DNA from: Methanosarcina sp.
GTDB taxonomy: Archaea > Halobacteriota > Methanosarcinia > Methanosarcinales > Methanosarcinaceae
Reading direction: 5' to 3'
Length of the DNA: 5,521 nucleotides
Assembly: GCA_013331265.1 (NCBI GenBank)
Contig: DUGS01000020.1
Coordinates: forward strand, 4,349 to 9,869
The notes below the pieces were generated by a model. It was not told the origin of the DNA. It did no database searches and worked only from the letters and a program-made list of their open reading frames with translations. The stretch's first letter is position 1; every line of letters begins with the position of its first letter. This document shows, one piece after another, positions 1 to 5,464 of the stretch. The position numbers and the translations under genes were made by a program.

Positions 1-2
1 AA

Positions 3-941
3 AGGCTTTGTGAAAGCCTGAGGAGCCATGAATTGCCCGATTATCTCCTGTATACGGGTACTGGAGGAGCAAAGAACTGGCTGAGACTGGATAGAAGCGA
101 AGCATTCCCCGTGGCCAGGAGACTCAAAGACCTGCTTGAAGAAAACATTGCATCAATAATCAGGTTCATTCCTGCATGTATGAGCATTGTAAGCATTGGA
201 GTGGGGAGTGGAGAGAAGGAGAGAATTCTTCTCGAAGAGCTGATAAAGAAAAACCTGGCTGAGAAAACTGCTTCCGGAAAAGTACCTATACGCTATTACC
301 CTGTTGATATAAACACCCAGTTTGTAGACCTCGCCCTTGAAAAGGTGAGAGATTTGCCTGTGGAAAAGAAAGGCATAGTAGGCTTTATCGAAGACATGCC
401 GCTACTAAAAAAACACTGGCGTCTTCCGGTCCTGTTCTGCGTTCTGGGAAATACATTCTGTAATTATGAGTCTGAATTCTTTCTACATCTTGTCTACGAA
501 AATCTTGAACAGGGAGACCTATTTTTCTTTGATGCAAGTCTTCTCCCTGAGCCAGGGAAGGAAGCGTATGATTCAAAAAAATCTGTCCTTGGCACATATG
601 CATCAAGAGAAAATGCCCTCTTCAATATGTATCCCCTGCTCCAGTACGGAATGGACCCCGAAGATTTCGATTTTGAATTATTGCTCTCATATGTGGACTC
701 AAAAATAGGACCTCTGTGCAGGACAAGAAAAAGCCTGAATATCCTGAAGGATACCGAGATCAAAATAGGCTCCGAAACCGTGAGTTTCAGGGAAGGAGAT
801 ATCATCCGCATGGGCTTTACTTATAAGTATACATATGATCAGATCACTGCTCTTCTGGATATTAGCGGGTTTGAGATCCTGAGGGCTTTTCTGAGTAAAG
901 ACGGGGAGAGTGCGATATTCCTCGCAAAAAAACTCACTTGA
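3..941 (+). CDS. EgtD-like SAM-dependent methyltransferase (Methyltransf_33 family), 5' partial
   Basis: Probably a cytosolic methyltransferase using S-adenosylmethionine, related to the histidine N-alpha-methyltransferase EgtD. Visible landmarks: a glycine-rich SAM loop SIGVGSGEK (around nt 192-218), PVDIN (300-314), where family members have a PVDIS-like motif whose Asp contacts SAM, LGNTFCNYE (444-470), matching the family LGSTIGNF motif and keeping the Asn that contacts the substrate amino group in EgtD, and a C-terminal GFTYKYT (813-833) before an AGF-like end. In EgtD the last motif reads roughly EnSyKYs, and its Glu and Ser hold the histidine imidazole. Here they appear as Gly and Thr, so histidine is doubtful as substrate. 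The frame is open to the window's left edge, reading RLCESLRSHELPDY. Family proteins have about 20 or more residues before the LP motif, so the true start is probably outside. An alternative is TTG at 33, which has GAGGAG at 20-25 (7-nt spacing) and would give 302 aa. Stop is TGA. Family call fairly sure, substrate unknown. Confidence 0.8.
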   Translation, partial: RLCESLRSHELPDYLLYTGTGGAKNWLRLDRSEAFPVARRLKDLLEENIASIIRFIPACMSIVSIGVGSGEKERILLEELIKKNLAEKTASGKVPIRYYPVDINTQFVDLALEKVRDLPVEKKGIVGFIEDMPLLKKHWRLPVLFCVLGNTFCNYESEFFLHLVYENLEQGDLFFFDASLLPEPGKEAYDSKKSVLGTYASRENALFNMYPLLQYGMDPEDFDFELLLSYVDSKIGPLCRTRKSLNILKDTEIKIGSETVSFREGDIIRMGFTYKYTYDQITALLDISGFEILRAFLSKDGESAIFLAKKLT

Positions 942-987
942 GAAAGCAGCAGATCAAATCTGAACTCCGAAAAAATAAAAATTGCGG

Positions 988-1881
988 TTAGAAGAAAAAT
1001 TCAATAATAATCGACACTGCATAGATTACAAGGGTTCCGTGGTAAATGGGCAGTATCTTCAAACCCGCAGACGGGCTTTTTTCTTTCCAGAGATAAAGGT
1101 TTGAGCCTGCAAGAAGTACAAAACCTGCGAAAAAGCCATAGAGGGCAATAGTTCCAAGCTCCTTGAGGAAGAAGATAGCTGCAAAGAAATGCAGGAGCGT
1201 AAAACCTGTAACCCAGTACATGGACCCCTTTGCGCCGTAAAGGACAGCTATAGAGTTCATGCCTCTTGCCTGATCATTTTTAAGGTCTATAAAGTCATTC
1301 AACCCCAGGTGCGCCATTGTCCAGGGGTAGAAAAAAACCATATAGAGCAGCATTGTCATATCAGGCTGCCCATAACAGAGATAGCCTGCTGCCGGAAAAA
1401 GGGTAAAATCCGTCCTTCCTAGAAGCTGGGCGATAGGGAACTTCTGGTCTCTTTTTTTAATCTGATAAAAAGCCTCAATGCCGTAAGAATACAGCATTAT
1501 TGCAAAAACATAAAGAGAATTTGGATATGGGAGCGTGAATATCAGGGCAGAAGTAATGCCTGCAAGCAGGAGGAAAATCCAGAAGGCGTTTTTTGAAGAG
1601 ATCTTGCCTGAAGGGATAGGTCTCTCTTTAAAAGGTCTCCAATATCTTGTCATGGCATTTTCCACATCAAGCTTATCCCTATCCCTGTCCACATAATCAT
1701 TGAGCACGAAGCCGGCTTCGAACCCAAACAGGCCTATCAGTGCAGCTTTGATGATTAGCGCCCAGGAAAAGCCGCCGTAATTTGCAAAAGCAAGTACAAG
1801 CCCCGAACAAAAAACAAGGGGCCAGGCAGGCAGAAAGTGAGCGCGAGTGAGGTCGAGGTAAGATTTAAGAGTTTCTGTCAT
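988..1881 (-). CDS. UbiA-family polyprenyl transferase (integral membrane)
   Basis: A 297-aa, very hydrophobic protein with about eight or nine likely membrane helices. UbiA enzymes transfer a polyprenyl chain from its diphosphate to an acceptor within the membrane. Both catalytic Asp-rich, Mg-diphosphate-binding motifs are present: NDYVDRDRD (residues 61-69) and NDFIDLKND (195-203). Also visible are RPIPSG (87-92) after the first motif and GRTDF (155-159). In archaea the family includes digeranylgeranylglyceryl phosphate synthase (ether lipids) and prenyltransferases proposed for methanophenazine or menaquinone synthesis. The sequence does not decide among these. Spacing between the first Asp motif and RPIPSG is about 11 residues longer than I remember for DGGGP synthase, which argues mildly against that role. 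The ATG start is supported by GAGG at 1889-1892, 7 nt upstream. It lies 94 nt downstream of the ATPase gene on the same strand and converges on the methyltransferase gene. An oligo-U run (about 970-980 read on the minus strand) soon after the stop could end transcription. Confidence 0.9.
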   Translation of the reverse strand: MTETLKSYLDLTRAHFLPAWPLVFCSGLVLAFANYGGFSWALIIKAALIGLFGFEAGFVLNDYVDRDRDKLDVENAMTRYWRPFKERPIPSGKISSKNAFWIFLLLAGITSALIFTLPYPNSLYVFAIMLYSYGIEAFYQIKKRDQKFPIAQLLGRTDFTLFPAAGYLCYGQPDMTMLLYMVFFYPWTMAHLGLNDFIDLKNDQARGMNSIAVLYGAKGSMYWVTGFTLLHFFAAIFFLKELGTIALYGFFAGFVLLAGSNLYLWKEKSPSAGLKILPIYHGTLVIYAVSIIIEFFF

Positions 1882-1975
1882 TTTTTCGCCTCAATAACAA
1901 TTGTGAGATTAAGGGAAGCCATTCCATAAAAATTATGAGGAAAGGGGAAATCCTTCAATATGATAACCAGCGATT

Positions 1976-2698
1976 TTACAGAATCTTACTCAAAAACGAC
2001 TTTGTCCTCTCATTCTGAGCATTGAAGAAAATCTCCTGAGGCGTGCCTTTTTCGACGATAATACCGTCATCCATAAAGAGTACGCGGTCCCCGACTTCTC
2101 TGGCAAAACCCATTTCGTGGGTCACGACAATCATTGTCATACCTTCTTTTGCCAGGTCTTTCATGACGTTTAAGACTTCTCCTACCATCTCGGGGTCAAG
2201 TGCTGAGGTGGGCTCATCAAAGAGCATAACTTTCGGGCGCATGGCAAGGGCTCTTGCTATTGCAACCCTTTGCTGCTGGCCTCCGGAGAGGGAACTGGGA
2301 TATACATTGGCTTTGTCTTCAAGCCCTACCTTTTTAAGGAGGTTATAAGCCCGGTCATAAGCCTCCTTTTCAGAAAGCCCACGTACCTTCAGTGGGGCTA
2401 GAGCAACGTTTTTAAGGACTGTCATGTGAGGAAAAAGGTTGAAGCGCTGGAAGACCATACCGACTTCTTCGCGGATCTTATTGATATTCGCGCCGGGACC
2501 TGTGATCTTTTCCCCGTCTATCCAGATTTCTCCTGATGTTGGGGTTTCAAGAAGGTTCAGACAGCGGAGGAAAGTACTTTTTCCGGAACCTGATGGACCT
2601 ATAACGCAGACAACTTCACTTTCTTCAATTTTTTCGGTGATTCCTTTAAGGACTTTCAAGCTTCCGAAACTTTTGTGGAGGTTATTCACTTCTATCAC
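1976..2698 (-). CDS. glnQ: Polar amino-acid ABC transporter ATP-binding protein
   Basis: Cytoplasmic ATPase that drives the adjacent permease. With the start chosen here it has 240 aa, the length of E. coli GlnQ, and begins [M]IEVNNLHKSFG like that family. Motifs in order: A-loop Phe11, Walker A GPSGSGKST (34-42), Q-loop Gln84 in FQRFNLFPH, ABC signature LSGGQQQR (137-144), Walker B VMLFDEP (157-163) with catalytic Glu162, D-loop SALD (165-168), switch His194. All catalytic residues are intact. The start is a judgement: the frame is open up to 2734, but GAGGAGG at 2709-2715 fits GTG at 2698 (10 nt) or GTG at 2704 (4 nt), and homology favours 2698. The gene overlaps the permease 3' end by 17 nt, so its ribosome-binding site lies inside the permease gene, suggesting coupled translation. 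This subfamily (GlnQ/HisP/ArtP) serves glutamine, histidine, arginine and others. The exact substrate is not determined, so the symbol marks the family only. Confidence 0.93.
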   Translation of the reverse strand: MIEVNNLHKSFGSLKVLKGITEKIEESEVVCVIGPSGSGKSTFLRCLNLLETPTSGEIWIDGEKITGPGANINKIREEVGMVFQRFNLFPHMTVLKNVALAPLKVRGLSEKEAYDRAYNLLKKVGLEDKANVYPSSLSGGQQQRVAIARALAMRPKVMLFDEPTSALDPEMVGEVLNVMKDLAKEGMTMIVVTHEMGFAREVGDRVLFMDDGIIVEKGTPQEIFFNAQNERTKSFLSKIL

Positions 2699-3377
2699 TA
2701 ACACCAAGCCTCCTCTCAATATAACCAAGTACACGCGAAATGCCCATGGTCAATGCAAAGTATACAAGGGCAACCGAGATATATGTAGGAAAAGCTGCAA
2801 AGGTCTTTGAGACGTATAGCATCCCGTTCTTTGAAAGTTCGTGTACGCTGATAACTGCAAGCAGGGATGAATCTTTCAGGAGTGCGATAAATTCGTTTCC
2901 AAGGGGAGGAATAATCAGCTTTACAGCCTGTGGCATAATGACTTCTTTCATAGCCTGTCCTTCGGTCATACCCAGGGAACGGGCTGCTTCCATCTGGCCC
3001 CTGTCAACGGATTTGATGCCTGCACGTACGATCTCTGCATTGTAAGCTCCGCTGTTAATACTGCATACAGCAATGCCCGCAAGAATAGGATCGACCCTGA
3101 ACGGCTCTCCCGTGATCCCAATAATAAGGCCAGGGATCCCGTAGTAAAAAAGCAGGATCTGAACAAAAAGAGGGGTGCCCCTTATGAAATCAACATACAT
3201 TATGCTGGGAATTCTGAAGACAGCCCTTTTAGAGAGCTTTCCGAAAGCTGCAATTGTCCCCAGGATTAGCCCGAAAAATATAGCAAAGGTGGTGACCTCT
3301 ACGGTAATTACCGCTCCCTGCAACAAACTCGGGAATACATTAATAGCGTGATCAATGTAGGACACAAAAAGAGACAA
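2682..3377 (-). CDS. glnP: Polar amino-acid ABC transporter permease
   Basis: Inner subunit forming the translocation path, 231 aa with about five hydrophobic segments, the usual size for the HisM/GlnP family. It shows the family motif YVDFIRGTPLFVQ (residues 61-73) and the EAA loop GQMEAARSLGMT (127-138) followed by MPQA (148-151). That loop docks on the ATPase. Only one permease gene is present, so a homodimer is expected. The start is TTG at 3377, supported by GAGG at 3385-3388 with 7-nt spacing. A GTG four codons in (3365) is possible but has no better site. It is followed by the ATPase gene with overlap. The binding-protein gene is upstream on the same strand but separated by 443 nt containing a terminator, so this gene pair probably has its own promoter or depends on read-through. 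Substrate class is inferred from family only. Confidence 0.92.
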   Translation of the reverse strand: MSLFVSYIDHAINVFPSLLQGAVITVEVTTFAIFFGLILGTIAAFGKLSKRAVFRIPSIMYVDFIRGTPLFVQILLFYYGIPGLIIGITGEPFRVDPILAGIAVCSINSGAYNAEIVRAGIKSVDRGQMEAARSLGMTEGQAMKEVIMPQAVKLIIPPLGNEFIALLKDSSLLAVISVHELSKNGMLYVSKTFAAFPTYISVALVYFALTMGISRVLGYIERRLGVSDRSE

Positions 3378-3461
3378 TCTCTAACCTCAGTTTTATTATA
3401 TATGAAATGTTATTTGGACGAATTAAGAACACTTTGTTAAGATGTTTTGATAGTCATGTGT

Positions 3462-3483
3462 ACATTATATGGAAAAAATCCAT
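3462..3483 (-). promoter_or_regulatory. Second TATA-like box with ATGGA/TCCAT dyad
   Basis: The dyad ATGGA-N5-TCCAT (3469-3483) overlaps the upstream side of a minus-strand TATA-like CATATAATG (3470-3462). A start about 25 nt further would lie near 3440, leaving a leader of about 60 nt before the permease TTG. The half-site is the same as in the dyad at 3608-3626, which is why it is listed. Confidence 0.3.
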
Positions 3484-3602
3484 CAAGATGCGCATAACGT
3501 AAAGTTCTTTTTCAGGAAATATCTCTGCAATAGATCTTCAGCAGCGTTTTTCAAATAGAGGCATTTAAAGAAGCTTCGTGAAAATACGCGTTTTACAGAA
3601 AT

Positions 3603-3634
3603 ACATTATGGAAAAGTGTGTTCCATTATATAAA
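3603..3634 (-). promoter_or_regulatory. Candidate promoter with operator-like dyad for permease-ATPase genes
   Basis: Read on the minus strand, TTTATATAA (3634-3626) resembles an archaeal TATA box, which would place a transcription start about 25 nt downstream, near 3603. Directly after it comes the dyad ATGGAA-N7-TTCCAT (3608-3626), lying between TATA box and predicted start, where archaeal repressors commonly bind. The leader to the permease start would be about 225 nt, long but not unusual for Methanosarcina. AT-rich DNA makes chance TATA matches easy, so this is tentative. Confidence 0.35.
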
Positions 3635-3743
3635 CTCAATCATTTGAAATTATCATATCAGTAAATATATTTTGGTTCTGATATACCCGCTAATTAGGAA
3701 AAATGAGAAATCAGGGCTTAATATAATTATGATGAATCCAGAT

Positions 3744-3801
3744 AAAAAAAATAAAAAACAAAAAGAAAAGAGACTGAGAGCAGCAAAATAATGCAGCTCT
3801 C
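3744..3801 (-). terminator. Hairpin plus U-rich terminator after binding-protein gene
   Basis: On the minus strand, starting 19 nt after the binding-protein stop codon, GAGAGC (3801-3796) pairs with GCTCTC (3781-3776). A T-T mismatch and two further GC pairs extend the stem around an 8-nt loop. A T-rich run of roughly 27 nt with only a few other bases follows (about 3770-3744). Archaeal RNA polymerase stops on U-rich runs, so most transcripts from the binding-protein promoter should end here. Confidence 0.7.
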
Positions 3802-3820
3802 GAGGTAAATTCAGTTAAGT

Positions 3821-4675
3821 TTATTCTTCCATATATTTGGGCAGGTTTGTCAGAAGCTCATCATACTTGCCGCTTGATTTGACGTTCTCAAGGCCGGTAT
3901 TGATCTTCTGAAGGAGCTCGGTGTTGCCTGTGCGTACGGCAAACCCATAGGACTCACTGTTAAGGGGTTCGCCCACAATCTTGATCACGCCTGGCTGGGC
4001 TGCAATGAAGGCTTCTGTGACTGGCAGGTCATTGATCATCGCATCAGCACCGCCGATCTTGACTTCCTCTATGGCTTCATTGACGTGAGGGAAGTCCTTA
4101 ATCTCAGCAATGACTCCGGCTTTCTTAAGTTCTTCTGCTTTTATAAAACCTGTAGAACCGGTCTGGACGGATACAGTTTTGCCTTTCAGGTCATCAATAC
4201 TCTTGATCTCTTCATTGTCAACGGGTACAGCAAGAGCCAGGCCTGCGGTGATATAGGGTTCACTGAAGTCAACCTGTTCTTCACGCTCGTCGGAAATTGT
4301 CATACCTGAGGCAATAATGTCAATGTTTCCGGTCTGAAGGGCCGGGATCAGGCCGGCAAAGTCCTGGTCAAGATACTGGACCTTAAAACCCTGGTCTTCA
4401 GCAATGGCATTCATGAGATCTACGTCAAAGCCGATAACATTTCCCTTGGAATCTACAATTTCAAAGGGTGGGAACTGGGCTTCAGTGCCTACAATATATG
4501 TGGGCATTTCTTCTGTGGAAGCATTCCCTCCAGTATTGGATGTCTCTCCAACGGGAGCGTTTTCTTCGGCAGCTCCTTCTGCTGCTCCCTCTCCGCCCTT
4601 CTCGGCACAGCCGGCTGCAAAGATGACAGCAGCGATGACAAAAAGCAGTGACATTATCCTTAACATTTTTTTCAT
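3821..4675 (-). CDS. Amino-acid ABC transporter solute-binding lipoprotein (SBP family 3)
   Basis: Extracytoplasmic receptor, 284 aa, that binds an amino acid and delivers it to the permease. The N-terminus has MKK, a hydrophobic stretch (5-21) and a lipobox-like FAAGC with Cys23 as probable lipid anchor. Residues 24-57 form a Gly/Ala/Glu/Ser/Thr-rich linker. The binding domain runs from about 59 to the end, beginning GTEAQFPPFE and including GFDVDLMNAIA. It keeps the amino-acid-binding signature ASGMTISDEREEQVDFSEPY (122-141), with Thr126 and Arg131 expected to hold the carboxylate, GSTG (173-176) in the second lobe, and Asp216 in NDLPV, expected to hold the amino group. It therefore should bind an alpha-amino acid. 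Glutamine is plausible from the neighbours' family, but side-chain specificity cannot be read here. ATG start with GAGG at 4683-4686, 7-nt spacing. It is the first gene of the transporter cluster, with its own promoter and terminator, which would let it be made in excess over the membrane parts. Confidence 0.93.
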   Translation of the reverse strand: MKKMLRIMSLLFVIAAVIFAAGCAEKGGEGAAEGAAEENAPVGETSNTGGNASTEEMPTYIVGTEAQFPPFEIVDSKGNVIGFDVDLMNAIAEDQGFKVQYLDQDFAGLIPALQTGNIDIIASGMTISDEREEQVDFSEPYITAGLALAVPVDNEEIKSIDDLKGKTVSVQTGSTGFIKAEELKKAGVIAEIKDFPHVNEAIEEVKIGGADAMINDLPVTEAFIAAQPGVIKIVGEPLNSESYGFAVRTGNTELLQKINTGLENVKSSGKYDELLTNLPKYMEE

Positions 4676-4728
4676 ATAAGTACCTCTGAATACTCTTCCT
4701 TAATATTGAATATGTAAAATAATTAAAC

Positions 4729-4737
4729 TTTTATAAA
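4729..4737 (-). promoter_or_regulatory. TATA box of the binding-protein gene
   Basis: Read on the minus strand this is TTTATAAAA, a near-ideal archaeal TATA box, 53 nt upstream of the ATG. A transcription start about 25 nt downstream would fall near 4706, giving a leader of about 30 nt that includes the GAGG site. I see no strong purine-rich BRE directly upstream. Confidence 0.55.
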
Positions 4738-5420
4738 TAGTCAGACAAAAGATTAATAGTTTTGGATTTAAAAATATTTTCTATATAGAATAATATGGAA
4801 ACTTACAAAGTGTAGATTGAACCTGGATAGAGAAGCCAGAAAACCTATCAGGCGGACTTGATTTTCTCTGTCACACAATTCAAATAGAATGATCATGAAA
4901 AAAGGAGACATCCATAAAATAGTGTTTGATAACTGCAGAGTGCAGCGCCTTCCAAAAAAATGAGATCTCTTTTGTATCTTTCACGGGACCTGCATATAGA
5001 ATAAATTCAATATGTATTTTCATTTATTTTTTTGAGTAGGCTGAATGACTCTGTGCCCCACGTAGAGTAGAACTCAGGTATAACTAAGTCAGGTAAAAAA
5101 AGACCAGGTATGTATTCTAAGTAGATCAAAGGAAAATGGGAATGATATCCTTGAGCCGAATAAGAAAAAGTACTGATGTCATTGAGGCTTTGTTCCGAAG
5201 ATCTGTATTAATAAAAAATTTATGTAAAAACTGCGTTCTTTGAAAGCTTTGGAGATTCAATAATTCTCTAAATTTGAAATTATTATCCGATGACTTTGTT
5301 GCTCGATAATTAAGACAGAAAAACGGGAAGCATTCTGCCAAGGAAAGTTATAAAAATACAATATTACAGGTTTTACAGAAACTATAAACCGATTATAGTA
5401 AACATCAAAAATAGAAATAT
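4738..5420. other. Long AT-rich intergenic region without a convincing gene
   Basis: About 680 nt between the binding-protein promoter and the terminator of the gene entering from the right. Frames present are short, lack ribosome-binding sites and show no recognisable domain. Structure that can be seen on the plus strand: a TATA-like CTATATAGAA (4781-4790), a bulged hairpin CCTGGATAG/CTATCAGG (4822-4852), a small hairpin CTGCA-GAG-TGCAG (4933-4945), the palindrome GAGATCTC (4962-4969), a near-palindrome (4993-5014) followed by a T-rich run to about 5036, and three CAGGTA repeats (5075-5110). A plus-strand TATA-like TATAAAAAT lies at 5350-5358. It may hold regulatory sites, a small RNA, or decayed sequence. 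Confidence 0.5.
5075..5110. repeat. Three CAGGTA direct repeats at exact 15-bp period
   Basis: CAGGTA occurs at 5075-5080, 5090-5095 and 5105-5110, each followed by nine bases that are not conserved. The equal 15-bp spacing resembles an iteron or cooperative protein-binding array rather than a coding or transposon remnant. It lies about 340 bp upstream of the binding-protein promoter. No function can be assigned. Confidence 0.5.
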
Positions 5421-5438
5421 GTAGCCTGAAAAGGCTAC
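5400..5438 (-). terminator. Terminator of the gene entering from the right edge
   Basis: On the minus strand, 26 nt after the stop codon, a perfect 6-bp stem GTAGCC/GGCTAC (5438-5421) with a 6-nt loop is followed by a T-rich stretch (5420 to about 5400). This fits a hairpin-and-U-run terminator for the partial gene at 5465-5521. Confidence 0.65.
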
Positions 5439-5464
5439 GCGAATTATTAATTAGAACAAACTGC

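Larger units (their letters stand above)
3378..3820. other. 443-nt intergenic region between binding-protein and permease genes
   Basis: No reading frame here looks like a gene. Going down the minus strand it holds the terminator of the binding-protein gene (3744-3801), an inverted repeat ATATCAG-N16-CTGATAT (3655-3684), a TATA-like TTTATATAA (3626-3634) followed by the dyad ATGGAA-N7-TTCCAT (3608-3626), a second dyad ATGGA-N5-TCCAT (3469-3483) next to CATATAATG, a TATATAAT near 3398-3405, and the permease ribosome-binding site. It therefore looks like a regulatory region for the permease-ATPase pair. Confidence 0.55.

Noticed and set aside
28..87. ATG at 28 as start of the first gene
   Set aside because: This frame reaches a stop codon at 82-84, after 18 codons. 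The methyltransferase uses a different frame.
385..811. Minus-strand and alternative-frame readings across the methyltransferase
   Set aside because: They lie fully inside a gene with clear family motifs on the plus strand and have no motifs or ribosome-binding sites of their own.
3608..3626. NrpR nitrogen operator
   Set aside because: The half-sites GGAA/TTCC match the Methanococcus style, but the spacer is 7 rather than 6 bp, and the Methanosarcina operator is remembered as GGTA-N6-TACC. Not strong enough to name.
4889..4963. Plus-strand mini-frame encoding a 24-residue basic peptide ending LPKK
   Set aside because: No Shine-Dalgarno site before either ATG, and too short to judge. It could be a leader peptide or remnant but there is no positive evidence.
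5075..5110. CRISPR array or plasmid-type origin
   Set aside because: The units are 6 bp with 9-bp gaps, far too short for CRISPR, and there is no replication protein or AT-rich unwinding element tied to it in view.
5259..5284. AATAATT/AATTATT inverted repeat
   Set aside because: Entirely A/T arms in AT-rich DNA, so expected by chance and thermodynamically weak.
5126..5341. Minus-strand frame of 71 codons
   Set aside because: TTG start without a ribosome-binding site, AT-driven composition rich in Phe, Leu and Asn, and no recognisable domain. Most likely chance or decayed sequence.
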